From: Streptomyces sp. QL37
GTDB lineage: Bacteria; Actinomycetota; Actinomycetes; Streptomycetales; Streptomycetaceae
Length of the DNA: 64,000 nucleotides
Direction of reading: 5' to 3'
NCBI RefSeq assembly: GCF_002941025.1
Contig: NZ_PTJS01000001.1
Location: 6,365,766 to 6,429,765 of the forward strand
Shown here: piece after piece, positions 50,178-59,184 of the stretch
How positions within the stretch are numbered: the stretch's first letter is position 1
Layout: each line of letters starts with the position of its first letter
Program-made: the position numbers and the translations under genes
The notes under the pieces: generated by a model
Told to the model about the DNA's origin: nothing
The model's database searches: none
What the model saw: only the letters and a program-made list of their open reading frames with translations

Positions 50178-51533
50178 ATGGGGCTGTTCCAGCTCGTCTG
50201 CTTCGGTGTCGGGGCGATCGTCGGCACCGGGATCTTCGTCGGGCTGTCCGACAGCGTCGCCGAGGCGGGCCCCGCCGTGGTGGTCTCGTTCGTCCTCGCC
50301 GCAGTGACCTGCATCTTCACCGCCTTCTCCTTCGCCGAGCTCGGCGGTGCGATCCCGGTCTCCGGCAGCTCCTACTCCTTCGCGTACGCCACACTCGGGG
50401 AGCGGGTCGCGTTCCTCGTCGGCTGGTGCCTGCTGCTGGAGTACGGCGTCTCGGTCTCCGCCGTGGCGGTCGGGTGGAGCCAGTACGTCAACGAGCTGCT
50501 GGACAGCCTCATCGGCTGGAACCTGCCGGCGGCGCTCTCCTCCGGACCCGGCGACGGCGGCGTGATCAACCTGCCGGCGGTCGTCGTGGTCATGATGGCG
50601 GCCACCCTGCTGGTGCGCGGCATCAGGGAGAGCGCGGGCGCCACGGCGGCGATGGCGGTGCTGAAGATCGGCATCCTCATCGCGTTCTGCGCGATCGCCT
50701 TCACCGCGTTCGAGGACGGACACCTCTCGCCGTTCGCCTCCCACGGCATGGCCGGGGTCACCGCCGGCGCGTCGGTGGCGTTCTTCTCGTACATCGGCTT
50801 CGACGCCATCACCACCGCCGGTGAAGAGGTCAAGAACCCCCGCCGGAACATCCCGATCGCGATCATGATCTGCATCGGCGTGGTCACACTGCTCTACTGC
50901 GCGGTCGCCCTCGGCGCCATCGGCGCACTGGGAGCGGACGCCGTCTCCGACAAGCCGGCCGCGCTCTCGCTGGTCGTGGACAAGGTCACCGAATCGAGTG
51001 TCGGCGGCGGAATCATCGCCTTCGGCGCGGTGGTCGCCATCGCGTCCGTCGTCCTCGCGGTGATGTACGGCCAGACCCGCATCCTGATGTCGATGTCGCG
51101 CGACGGGCTGATCCCCCGGGTCTTCGAGCGGGTGTCGCCCAAGACCCGCACACCGGTCGCCAACACCTGGATCGTGGCCTTCGTCTTCGCGGTCCCCGCG
51201 GCGTTCTCGTCCCTGGACGTCGTCGTGAACCTGACGACCATCGGCACGCTCGCCACCATGGCGGTGGTCAATGTCGCCGTCATCGCCCTGCGCCGCCGCA
51301 ACCCGGACCTGAAGCGTTCCTTCCGGGTGCCGCTCTACCCCGTCAGCCCGATCCTGGGCGTCGGCTTCTGCGTCTACCTGATGTACGGGACGGGCTGGAC
51401 GACCTGGGTGCAGTTCGTGGTCTTCCTCGCGGTGGGAGCCCTGGTGTACGCGGGATACGGCCGCAGCCGCTCCCGGCTCGTCAGTCCCGGGGCGCCGCAG
51501 GACCGGGCGGGGTCGGACCCGGCGGCAGGGTGA
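50178..51533 (+). CDS. APC-family amino-acid permease, N-terminus probably lost to rearrangement
   Basis: 451 aa from ATG 50178. APC superfamily permease of the cationic amino-acid/YfnA type, with GLFQLVCFGVGAIVGTGIFV (helix 1 with the substrate-binding GVGAIVGTGIF), SFAELGGAIPVSGSSYSFAY and FSYIGFDAITTAGEEVKNPR. About 11-12 helices are present. Relatives usually have 30-50 more residues before helix 1. Here that part is replaced by the copied arcB-end and permease fragments, and no ribosome site precedes the ATG. Next to arcA and arcB it may exchange arginine and ornithine. If the sequence is real, expression is doubtful. It overlaps the convergent ATPase gene by 53 bases. Confidence 0.75.
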   Translation: MGLFQLVCFGVGAIVGTGIFVGLSDSVAEAGPAVVVSFVLAAVTCIFTAFSFAELGGAIPVSGSSYSFAYATLGERVAFLVGWCLLLEYGVSVSAVAVGWSQYVNELLDSLIGWNLPAALSSGPGDGGVINLPAVVVVMMAATLLVRGIRESAGATAAMAVLKIGILIAFCAIAFTAFEDGHLSPFASHGMAGVTAGASVAFFSYIGFDAITTAGEEVKNPRRNIPIAIMICIGVVTLLYCAVALGAIGALGADAVSDKPAALSLVVDKVTESSVGGGIIAFGAVVAIASVVLAVMYGQTRILMSMSRDGLIPRVFERVSPKTRTPVANTWIVAFVFAVPAAFSSLDVVVNLTTIGTLATMAVVNVAVIALRRRNPDLKRSFRVPLYPVSPILGVGFCVYLMYGTGWTTWVQFVVFLAVGALVYAGYGRSRSRLVSPGAPQDRAGSDPAAG

Positions 51534-51969
51534 ACCAGACCGCCTTGCCGTGCTCGGTGGGGCGGTGACCGCAGGCCGAGCTGAGGGCGCGGATCAGGAG
51601 CAGTCCCCGGCCGTGCTCCTGCCACGGGTCCGGCGCGGAGCCGGGGAGCAGTCGGGACAGGTCGCCGGGCGGCCCCGGATCGTGGTCGTGGACCTCCACC
51701 TGGCAGCCGGACGCCATGAGCTCGACCACCAGCTCGATGGGCCCCGCGCCGTCGGTGTGCTCCACGGCGTTGGCGACCAGTTCGGCGGTCAGCAGCTCGG
51801 CGGTGTCGCTGTCCGCGGGCGCCTCGAGGTCCGCCAGCGCCGTACGGATGAGGGCGCGGGCGATCGGCACCGCGGCCGTCGAGTGCGGCAGGGCGATTCG
51901 CCAGGACGAGGGCGGGGGCGCGGGGACGTCGGGCGGCAAGGCGGGAGTTTCCGTTCGGGAGCGGGACAT
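51481..51969 (-). CDS. anti-sigma-type ATP-binding regulator (HATPase_c)
   Basis: 162 aa from ATG 51969 (a longer frame to 52113 is unlikely). A lone GHKL ATPase domain of the RsbW/SpoIIAB-like group common in Streptomyces. It has ALPHSTAAVPIARALIRTAL, the N-box LLTAELVANAVEHTDG, HDHDPGPPG (G1-like) and PWQEHGRGLLLIRALSS (G2). No sigma factor or anti-sigma antagonist gene is adjacent. Its 3' end overlaps the permease gene tail-to-tail. Confidence 0.78.
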   Translation of the reverse strand: MSRSRTETPALPPDVPAPPPSSWRIALPHSTAAVPIARALIRTALADLEAPADSDTAELLTAELVANAVEHTDGAGPIELVVELMASGCQVEVHDHDPGPPGDLSRLLPGSAPDPWQEHGRGLLLIRALSSACGHRPTEHGKAVWFTLPPGPTPPGPAAPRD

Positions 51970-52226
51970 CCGGTGGGGGACCTTCGTTCCGGTGCGGCTG
52001 CGTCCGGGACGGCGTCCTCCGCCACTGGAGGGTACGGGGTCTGTACCAGGACTTCCTGCGCTCAACCATACGAAGCGCGACGCCGCAGACATAGAGGCAG
52101 TCGACCGTGACAAAGGGGACCTTCGCCACAGCGCCCGCCCTATCGCGTACTCATGACGGAAGTCACAGATGAGTGATAGCTTCGAAGCGCATCAGCATCG
52201 GCCCGACGGCTGGAGGGGAACCTTCC

Positions 52227-53054
52227 ATGAGCCCGTTCACCGGCTCCGCCCCGCGCACGGAGCGCTGGAAGCATCTGCGCCTCACCACGGACGACGGTGT
52301 GGCGACCGTGACGCTCGCCCGCCCCGAGAAGCTCAACGCGCTCACCTTCGGCGCCTACGCCGACCTGCGCGACCTGCTCGCCGAGCTCTCCCGCGAACGC
52401 TCCGTACGGGCCCTCGTGCTCGCCGGGGAGGGGCGCGGTTTCTGCTCGGGCGGTGACGTCGACGAGATCATCGGCGCCACGCTCGCCATGGACACCGCGC
52501 AGCTCCTGGACTTCAACCGCATGACCGGACAGGTCGTACGCGCCCTCCGTGAGTGCCCCTTTCCCGTCATCGCCGCCGTCCACGGAGTGGCCGCCGGGGC
52601 CGGCGCGGTCCTCGCCCTGGCAGCCGACTTCCGGGTCGCCGCCCCGTCCGCGCGCTTCGCCTTCCTCTTCACCGCGGTCGGCCTGTCCGGCGGTGACATG
52701 GGCGCCGCCTACCTCCTGCCCCGTGTCGTCGGCCTCGGCCACGCCACCCGGATCCTCATGCTCGGCGAGCCCGTCCGCGCCCCCGAGGCCGAGCGCATCG
52801 GGCTGATCAGCGAGCTGACCGGGGAAGGGGAGGCCGACGCCCGTGCCGCCGCCCTGGCCAGGCGGCTCGCCGACGGGCCGGCCCTCGCCCTCGCCCAGAC
52901 GAAGGCGCTGCTCACCGCCGAGCTCGACATGCCCCTCGCCGCAGCCGTGGAGATGGACGCCGCCACCCAGGCCCTCCTGATGAACGGCGAGGACTACGCC
53001 GAGTTCCACGCCGCCTTCACCGAGAAGCGTCCGCCGAAGTGGCGGGGCAGGTAG
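52227..53054 (+). CDS. enoyl-CoA hydratase of the aromatic-CoA locus
   Basis: A 275-aa crotonase-fold enzyme. GGAGGGGAA precedes ATG 52227. It shows VATVTLARPEKLNALTFGAY, oxyanion residues GRGFCSGGDVDEI and HGVAAGAGAVLALAADFRVA, then FAFLFTAVGLSGGDMGAAYL. The usual second catalytic Glu region is replaced by SGGDMG, so it may be an isomerase or ring hydrolase rather than a plain hydratase. Four bases separate it from the monooxygenase/reductase gene, so both act in one pathway, probably in beta-oxidation-like steps after dearomatisation. Confidence 0.83.
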   Translation: MSPFTGSAPRTERWKHLRLTTDDGVATVTLARPEKLNALTFGAYADLRDLLAELSRERSVRALVLAGEGRGFCSGGDVDEIIGATLAMDTAQLLDFNRMTGQVVRALRECPFPVIAAVHGVAAGAGAVLALAADFRVAAPSARFAFLFTAVGLSGGDMGAAYLLPRVVGLGHATRILMLGEPVRAPEAERIGLISELTGEGEADARAAALARRLADGPALALAQTKALLTAELDMPLAAAVEMDAATQALLMNGEDYAEFHAAFTEKRPPKWRGR

Positions 53055-53058
53055 CGCG

Positions 53059-55398
53059 ATGCCCTCCTCCGACACGGGGCGCATCGCGGTCATCGGAGGC
53101 GGACCCGGCGGGCTCTACGCCGCCGCCCTCCTGAAGCGGCTCGGCCCCGGCCGCGAGATCACCGTATGGGAGCGCAACGCCCCCGACGACACCTTCGGCT
53201 TCGGCGTCGTCCTCTCCGACGAGACGCTCGGCGGCATCGAGCACGCCGACCCCGTCGTGTACCGGGCGCTCAGCGACGCGTTCGTCCGCTGGGACACCAT
53301 CGACGTCGTGCACCGGGGTGCCACCCTGACCTCGGGCGGCCACGGCTTCGCCGCACTGGGCCGCCGTAGGCTCCTGCGGATCCTGCACGAGCGCTGCGCG
53401 TCCCTCGGGGTACGACTCCGCTTCCGGACCGAGGCGCCGCCCGCCGCCGAGCTCGCCGCACGCAACGACCTGGTCATCGCCGCCGACGGGGTGCACAGTG
53501 CCACCCGTGAGGCCCACGCCCGTCACTTCCGCCCCACCGTCACCGAGCACCGCAACCGCTACATCTGGCTCGCGGCCGACTTCGCGTTCGACGCCTTCCG
53601 CTTCGAGATCGCCGAGACGGAGTACGGCGTGATGCAGCTGCACGCCTATCCCTTCTCCCGCCCGCCGGCCGGCCACCACCCTTCGACGAGGCCCTTCGGG
53701 CCGCCGCGTGAATCCGGCGCCTCCACCGTCATCGTCGAGATGCGCGAAGAGGTCTGGCGGGCCGCCGGTCTCGACACCTGCGACACCGCCCGGTCGGCCG
53801 AGCACTGCGCCAAGGTCTTCGCCGAGGCCCTCGGCGGCCGGCCGCTGCGCTCCAACAAGTCCTCATGGCTCACCTTCGCCACCGTCACCAACGCACACTG
53901 GTCGCACGGCAACACGGTCCTGCTCGGTGACGCCGCCCACACCGCCCACTTCTCCATCGGCTCCGGCACCAAGCTCGCCGTCGAGGACGCCCTCGCCCTG
54001 GCAGCCTGCGTCGGGGAACAGCCCGACCTGCCCACCGCCCTGGCCGCGTACGAGGCGGAGCGCCGTCCCGTCGTCCTGTCCACCCAGCGCGCCGCCGCGG
54101 CCAGCCTGCGCTGGTTCGAGGAACTCCCGCAGTACGTGGACCAGCCGCCCCTGCGGTTCGCCTTCAACCTCCTCACCCGCAGCCGCCGCGTCACCCACGA
54201 CAACCTGCGGCTGCGCGACCCCGCCTTCACGGAGGCGGTGGAGGAGGGGTTCGGCTGCCCGCCCGGCACCCCGCCGATGTTCACCCCGCTGCGCCTGCGC
54301 GGCCTCGAACTCCGCAACCGTGTCGTCGTCTCGCCCATGGACATGTACTCCGCCGTCGACGGGCGGCCCGGGGACTTCCACCTCGTCCACCTCGGCGCCC
54401 GTGCGCTCGGCGGCGCCGGCCTCGTCATGACCGAGATGGTCTGCGTGAGCCCCGAGGGCCGCATCACCCCCGGCTGCACCGGCCTCTGGACCGATGAACA
54501 GGCCGGGGCCTGGGCGAGGATCACGCGTTTCGTGCACGACTCGGCCCCCGGCGCCGCGATCGGTGTCCAGCTGGGCCATTCCGGCCGCAAGGGCTCCACC
54601 CGGCTGATGTGGGAGGGTATCGACCAGCCGCTGGACGAAGGCAACTGGCCGGTCAGCGCCGCCTCGCCCCTCCCGTACGCGCAGGGCGTCAACCAGATCC
54701 CGCGGGAGCTCGACCGGGCCGGCATGGACGCGGTCAGGGACCGGTTCACCGAGGCCGCACGGCGTGCGGCCCACTGCGGATTCGACCTCCTCGAACTGCA
54801 CTGCGCCCACGGCTATCTGCTCTCCGGCTTCCTCTCCCCGCTCACCAACCTGCGCACCGACGCCTACGGCGGCAGCCTGGAGAACCGGCTCCGCTTCCCC
54901 CTGGAGGTCTTCGACGCGGTCCGCGCCGTCTGGCCCGAGGGCCGGCCCATGACCGTACGGATCTCCGCCACGGACTGGGCGCAGGGCGGCACGAGCGACG
55001 AGGACGCCGTCGCGGCCGCCCGCGCCTTCGCCACCCACGGCGCGGACGCCATCGACGTCTCCACCGGCCAGGTGGTCCCCGACGAACGCCCAGAGTACGG
55101 CCGCTCCTACCAGACCCCGTACGCCGACCGGATCCGCAACGCCCTGGACGTGCCCGTCATCGCCGTCGGCGCCATCTCCTCCTGGGACGACGTCAATTCG
55201 CTGCTGCTCGCCGGCCGGGCCGACCTCTGCGCCCTGGCCCGCCCCCATCTGTACGACCCGCACTGGACGCTGCACGCGGCGGCCGAGCAGGGCTACGCGG
55301 GACCGGGCGCCTCCTGGCCGCTCCCCTACCGCGCGGGCAGCCGCACCCCTCCGACCGGCCGGACCGACGCTCCCAGGCCCCGGCTCACGCTTGACTGA
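53059..55398 (+). CDS. fused FAD monooxygenase/OYE-type reductase, 2-aminobenzoyl-CoA or salicylyl-CoA type
   Basis: A 779-aa fusion. The N-terminal half (1-395) is an aromatic flavoprotein monooxygenase: FAD motif GGGPGG at 13-18, FGFGVVLSDETLGGIE, AADGVHSATRE and GDAAHTAHFSIGSGTKLAVE. The C-terminal half (about 407-779) is an old-yellow-enzyme barrel: MFTPLRLRGLELRNRVVVSP, GVQLGHSGRKGS, HCAHGYLLSGFLSPLTNLRT and YGGSLENRLRF. This exact architecture is that of Azoarcus 2-aminobenzoyl-CoA monooxygenase/reductase and of salicylyl-CoA 5-hydroxylase fusions. It would hydroxylate and reduce the ring of an aromatic CoA ester. It lies between the enoyl-CoA hydratase and the CoA ligase operon. Confidence 0.9.
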   Translation: MPSSDTGRIAVIGGGPGGLYAAALLKRLGPGREITVWERNAPDDTFGFGVVLSDETLGGIEHADPVVYRALSDAFVRWDTIDVVHRGATLTSGGHGFAALGRRRLLRILHERCASLGVRLRFRTEAPPAAELAARNDLVIAADGVHSATREAHARHFRPTVTEHRNRYIWLAADFAFDAFRFEIAETEYGVMQLHAYPFSRPPAGHHPSTRPFGPPRESGASTVIVEMREEVWRAAGLDTCDTARSAEHCAKVFAEALGGRPLRSNKSSWLTFATVTNAHWSHGNTVLLGDAAHTAHFSIGSGTKLAVEDALALAACVGEQPDLPTALAAYEAERRPVVLSTQRAAAASLRWFEELPQYVDQPPLRFAFNLLTRSRRVTHDNLRLRDPAFTEAVEEGFGCPPGTPPMFTPLRLRGLELRNRVVVSPMDMYSAVDGRPGDFHLVHLGARALGGAGLVMTEMVCVSPEGRITPGCTGLWTDEQAGAWARITRFVHDSAPGAAIGVQLGHSGRKGSTRLMWEGIDQPLDEGNWPVSAASPLPYAQGVNQIPRELDRAGMDAVRDRFTEAARRAAHCGFDLLELHCAHGYLLSGFLSPLTNLRTDAYGGSLENRLRFPLEVFDAVRAVWPEGRPMTVRISATDWAQGGTSDEDAVAAARAFATHGADAIDVSTGQVVPDERPEYGRSYQTPYADRIRNALDVPVIAVGAISSWDDVNSLLLAGRADLCALARPHLYDPHWTLHAAAEQGYAGPGASWPLPYRAGSRTPPTGRTDAPRPRLTLD

Positions 55399-55843
55399 GC
55401 GTCAGGCACTCATGGCAGCGGCACGGGCTGGGATGAGGCATGGCCCAGTGCGTGGCGCGGTACTCGACGGACAGCCGGCCGAGCAGGACCGCGATCTCCT
55501 CGGCGTCCTGACGGGTCGTCCACCAGCCGCCCGCGCCGGCCTCCCCGCACAGCCGCAGCACGGTCGGACTGTGGACCTGGACGGCCCGGAAGGTGTGCAG
55601 ATTGCGGGTCGACATGTCGATCGTGATGTATGTGCCGGTATGGCGGCCGCGCCCGATCGTGGTCAGCTGCTCGTGACCCGATCCCGCGTAGGTCTCGATC
55701 ACGTACACCTTGGAGCCGCCCCGGTAGGACTTGGTCCCGGGCCGCAGCTCCTGGCCGCCCTCGCCGTACCGCCTCCACCGCACGACGTTCGCGGCGACCA
55801 GCCATGCCTGCCCGGCCGGTGTCTCCCCGGCCCCGGCCGTCAC
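55385..55843 (-). CDS. hypothetical protein, last gene of the ligase-paaX operon
   Basis: 152 aa. GTG 55843 overlaps the acetyltransferase stop (GTGA), and the stop at 55385 overlaps the end of the monooxygenase gene. The sequence has beta-type blocks such as RRYGEGGQELRPGTKSYRGG, KVYVIETYAGSGHEQLTTIG and RNLHTFRAVQVHSPTVLRLC, then a C-terminal PSPCRCHECLTL with a possible metal-binding Cys/His set. No family is recognised. Confidence 0.6.
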   Translation of the reverse strand: MTAGAGETPAGQAWLVAANVVRWRRYGEGGQELRPGTKSYRGGSKVYVIETYAGSGHEQLTTIGRGRHTGTYITIDMSTRNLHTFRAVQVHSPTVLRLCGEAGAGGWWTTRQDAEEIAVLLGRLSVEYRATHWAMPHPSPCRCHECLTLSQA

Positions 55844-56661
55844 TCCGGCTCCGCGGTGATCAGCAGCCGGTCGCCGACGGGCTCGTAACCGATGCGCCGG
55901 TACACGCCGTTGCTCGTCGGATTCGCCAGGTCCGTGAAGAGCAGCACTTCCCGGGCGCCCGCGTCCCGTGCCGCGCGGCCGGCCTCCGCGGTCACCGCCG
56001 CCGCGTAGCCGCGGCCCCGGTGCCGCGGCGGTGTGTAGACGTTCGCCACCCGCACCGTCTCGGCGATCATGCGTGAGACGCCCGCCACCGACACCGGCTC
56101 CCCGTCCGTCTCCCAGAGCGTCAGCCCGCCGTGGGCGGTGCGTTCGTCCACGACCCGCTCCGCCCGGTCGGCCGACTGGCCGGTCTCCTCGCCGAAGGCA
56201 CGGATCCAGCCGGTCAGCAGCGCCCGGTCGGCGGTGGTGGCGGTCCTGGGCCGGCCCGCGGGCGCGGGGGAGGGCGGCATCAGCGTGCCCAGCCGGTAGA
56301 GCCGGTGTTCCTCGTCGACGCGGTGGCGGGGCCAGCGGGCGGCCAGGGCCCGGGCGGTGTCACGGTCCGCGTTGACACCGGGGAGCGGCAGCGCGTCGGC
56401 CAGCGGGCCGAGCGCCTCCGGTTCGACCGTGCCCAGGATCGGCACGAAGGGCGGTGTGCGCACCAGCGCCCCGGCCACCTCTCCGCCCGCCCCGCGCCAC
56501 CAGCCCAGCACCGGCGCCTCGGTGCCGTAGGCGTCCGGTCCGCTGTCCCTCAGGGTCGCGGTGACGGTCAGCAGCAGGGTGTTCTCGGCGGGGCGGGCGG
56601 CCAGGAACGCTCCGGCCGCGGCCAGGAAGGCGTCCACATCATCGGTGAAGGTCCAGGGCAT
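55840..56661 (-). CDS. GNAT-family N-acetyltransferase
   Basis: 273 aa from ATG 56661 with AGGATGAGG upstream. The C-terminal half is the GNAT fold, with VANVYTPPRHRGRGYAAAVT (acetyl-CoA pyrophosphate loop RGRGYA) and LFTDLANPTSNGVYRRIGYE. The N-terminal half (MPWTFTDDVDAFLAAAGAFL, GWWRGAGGEVAGALVRTPPF) is a degenerate second GNAT-like domain as seen in related actinomycete enzymes. The acceptor is unknown. It follows paaX in the same operon by 54 bases. Confidence 0.82.
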   Translation of the reverse strand: MPWTFTDDVDAFLAAAGAFLAARPAENTLLLTVTATLRDSGPDAYGTEAPVLGWWRGAGGEVAGALVRTPPFVPILGTVEPEALGPLADALPLPGVNADRDTARALAARWPRHRVDEEHRLYRLGTLMPPSPAPAGRPRTATTADRALLTGWIRAFGEETGQSADRAERVVDERTAHGGLTLWETDGEPVSVAGVSRMIAETVRVANVYTPPRHRGRGYAAAVTAEAGRAARDAGAREVLLFTDLANPTSNGVYRRIGYEPVGDRLLITAEPE

Positions 56662-56715
56662 TGCCTCATCCTGGCGGGTCCCACGGCCTCGGGTCATCCC
56701 GATTTCACGGGCGGA

Positions 56716-57537
56716 TCAGGGCCTCTCCCGGACGAAGCGGGCCCCCGCGTCCCGCAGCCGTGCGTGGAGCAGCCCGAACACCTCCGCCGAGCGCCCGCCC
56801 GGCCAGTCCTTCGGCAGCAGTTCCCCGGGCAGTCCCGGGTCCGCGTAAGGCAGTTGCCGCCAGGAGTCCAGCGCGCAGAGGTAGTCCCGGTAGGCCTCCT
56901 CCGGATCCGGGGCCTCTCCGTCGGCCCGTGCCTCCCAGGACCGCAGCACCGGCTCCTGCTGTTCCAGGAAGTCCAGGTGGAGCCGGGCGATCGCGTCCAG
57001 GTCCCACCAGCGCGCCACCGCCTCCACCGTGGCGGCGAATCCGAGGTGCTCCCCGCGGAACAGATCGACGTACGGGGCGAGTTCGAGGCGCTCCAGGGTG
57101 TGCCGGGTCTCCTCGTAGAGACCGGCGGGCGCGATCCACACCCCGGGTGCCGCCGTGCCGAAGCCGAGCCGGCCGAGGCGGGAGCGCAGCAGATGACGTT
57201 TGTGGCGCTCGGCCTCCGGTACGGAGAAGACGGCGAGCACCCAGCCGTCGCCGGGCAGGGGTGCCGGACGCCGGTAGATCCGCCGGTCGCCGTCGTCCAG
57301 CAGCTGTCGGGCGTCGGACGACAGGGCGTAACCGGCCGCCCCGTCCGCCGTGCGGGCAGGGGTGAGCAGCCCCCGGCGCTTGAGGCGGGACACGGACGAG
57401 CGCACGGACGGGGCGTCGACCCCGACCGCGTGCAGCAGCCGGATCAGCTCGGACACCGCAAGCGGTGCGTTGCCGGGGAGTCGGCCGTACGCGCCGTAGA
57501 GGCTGACGATCAGGGAACGGGGAGTGTGCTCGGCCAC
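56716..57537 (-). CDS. PaaX-family repressor
   Basis: 273 aa, GTG start. The N-terminal winged helix has PRSLIVSLYGAYGRLPGNAP, then VGVDAPSVRSSVSRLKRRGL. It is followed by the PaaX ferredoxin-like and C-terminal domains (LPGDGWVLAVFSVPEAERHK, YVDLFRGEHLGFAATVEAVA). PaaX proteins repress aerobic phenylacetate and similar aromatic-CoA genes and release DNA when the aryl-CoA accumulates. Here it is four bases after the aryl-CoA ligase, so it probably controls this locus from the inverted repeat at 59185-59230, using the ligase product as inducer. Confidence 0.88.
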   Translation of the reverse strand: MAEHTPRSLIVSLYGAYGRLPGNAPLAVSELIRLLHAVGVDAPSVRSSVSRLKRRGLLTPARTADGAAGYALSSDARQLLDDGDRRIYRRPAPLPGDGWVLAVFSVPEAERHKRHLLRSRLGRLGFGTAAPGVWIAPAGLYEETRHTLERLELAPYVDLFRGEHLGFAATVEAVARWWDLDAIARLHLDFLEQQEPVLRSWEARADGEAPDPEEAYRDYLCALDSWRQLPYADPGLPGELLPKDWPGGRSAEVFGLLHARLRDAGARFVRERP

Positions 57538-57541
57538 GTGA

Positions 57542-59158
57542 TCACTCTAGAGCGGCGCCGCGCAGCAGGAAGCGCTGGAGCTTGCCCGTCGCGGTCCGCG
57601 GGAGCGCGGGCAGGAATTCGATGGCGCGCGGGCACTTGTGCGGCGCCAGCTCGGCCTTCATGTGTGCCCGCAGATCGTCGGCCGACAGCAGCGCGCCCTC
57701 GCGCGGCACGACGTACGCGGCCACGATCTGCCCGCGCAGGTCGTCGTCCCGGCCCACCACCGCGGCCTCGGCCACGTCGGGGTGACGCAGGAGGGCCTCC
57801 TCGACCTCCGGGCCCGCGATGTTGTGACCGGCGGAGATGATCATGTCGTCGGCGCGGGCGACGTAACGGAAGTAGCCGTCGGGCTCGCGGACATAGGTGT
57901 CACCGGTGATGTTCCAGCCGTGGCGTACGTAGACCCGCTGGCGCTCGTCGGCGAGGTAACGGCAGCCGACCGGACCCCGGACGGCCAGCAGGCCCGGTTC
58001 GCCGTCGGGCAGCTCCTCGCCGTCGTCGTCCACCACGCGTGCCTGCCAGCCGGGCACGGGGACGCCGGTGGTGCCGGGCCGGATGGCCCCGTCGGCGGCG
58101 GAGATGAAGATGTGCAGCAGCTCGGTGGCCCCGATGCCGTTGATGATGCGCAGCCCCGTCCGCTCGTACCAGGACCGCCAGGTCGCGGCGGGGAGGTTCT
58201 CCCCGGCCGACACGCAGCGGCGCAGCGCGGACAGGTCGTGGCCGTCGAGCGCGTCGAGCATCACGCGGTACGCGGTCGGCGCGGTGAAGAGGACGGAGAC
58301 ACGGTGCGCGGCGAGAGCGGGCAGCAGCTGTTTGGGACCGGCCTGTTCCAGCAGCAGGGCCGAGGCGCCGGCCCGCAGGGGGAAGATGACCAGCCCGCCG
58401 AGCCCGAAGGTGAAGCCGAGCGGCGGGCTGCCCGTGAACACGTCGTCCGGACCGGGCCGCAGGACGTGACGGGCGAAGGTGTCGGCGACGGCCAGCACGT
58501 CGCGGTGGGCGTGCATACAGCCCTTCGGCCGTCCGGTGGTGCCCGAGGTGAAGGCGATGAGCGCGATGTCGTCGGCGGCGGTGTCCACCGCCCGGCAGGG
58601 CCCGGGCCGGGCGGCCGCGAGCGCCGTGAGGTCGTCGGGGGAGCTGCCCCCGTACGCCGTGACGCGCAGCCCGGGCACCTCGGCCGCGACCAGGTCGTCG
58701 ACGGACCTGAAGTCGCAGAGCGCGTGCCCGACACGGGCGAGGGAGCAGATGGTGGCGAGCTCCGACGCCCGCTGTTGCGCCAGCACCGTCACCGCGACCG
58801 CGCCCGCCTTCATCACGGCGAGCCAGCAGGCCGCGAGCCAGGGTGTGGTGGGCCCGCGCAGCAGCACGCGGTTGCCGGGCACGACGCCCAGATCGTGCGT
58901 CAGCACCAGGGCGATGCGGTCCACCCGGTCCCGCAGCTCCCCGTAGCTCCAGACACCGCCGTCGGCGCTCCGGAAGGCCGGACGGCCGGGGCCGAAACGC
59001 TCGACAGTACGGTCGAGCAGCTCGTATCCGCAGTTCAGCCGGTCCGGGTAGGCCAGTTCGGGGAGGCCGAAGACCAGCTCGGGCCAGTCCTCGGCGGGTG
59101 GGAGGTGGTCCCGCGCGAAGGTGTCGGTGTGTGCGCTCGCGGTACCTGACGGCTTCAT
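57542..59158 (-). CDS. aryl-CoA ligase, benzoate/2-aminobenzoate-CoA ligase type
   Basis: A 538-aa ANL-superfamily acyl-adenylate ligase. It has the P-loop IAFTSGTTGRPKGCMH, then FTFGLGGLVIFPLRAGASAL (characteristic of benzoate-CoA ligases), INGIGATELLHIFISA, NITGDTYVREPDGYFRYVAR and the C-terminal catalytic Lys in PRTATGKLQRFLLR. GGGAGCG precedes ATG 59158. The ligase would activate an aromatic acid to its CoA ester. With the fused monooxygenase/reductase and RidA, 2-aminobenzoate is the best guess. Benzoate or salicylate cannot be excluded. Confidence 0.88.
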   Translation of the reverse strand: MKPSGTASAHTDTFARDHLPPAEDWPELVFGLPELAYPDRLNCGYELLDRTVERFGPGRPAFRSADGGVWSYGELRDRVDRIALVLTHDLGVVPGNRVLLRGPTTPWLAACWLAVMKAGAVAVTVLAQQRASELATICSLARVGHALCDFRSVDDLVAAEVPGLRVTAYGGSSPDDLTALAAARPGPCRAVDTAADDIALIAFTSGTTGRPKGCMHAHRDVLAVADTFARHVLRPGPDDVFTGSPPLGFTFGLGGLVIFPLRAGASALLLEQAGPKQLLPALAAHRVSVLFTAPTAYRVMLDALDGHDLSALRRCVSAGENLPAATWRSWYERTGLRIINGIGATELLHIFISAADGAIRPGTTGVPVPGWQARVVDDDGEELPDGEPGLLAVRGPVGCRYLADERQRVYVRHGWNITGDTYVREPDGYFRYVARADDMIISAGHNIAGPEVEEALLRHPDVAEAAVVGRDDDLRGQIVAAYVVPREGALLSADDLRAHMKAELAPHKCPRAIEFLPALPRTATGKLQRFLLRGAALE

Positions 59159-59184
59159 GAAGCATCGCTCCCTGATCCGGCCTG

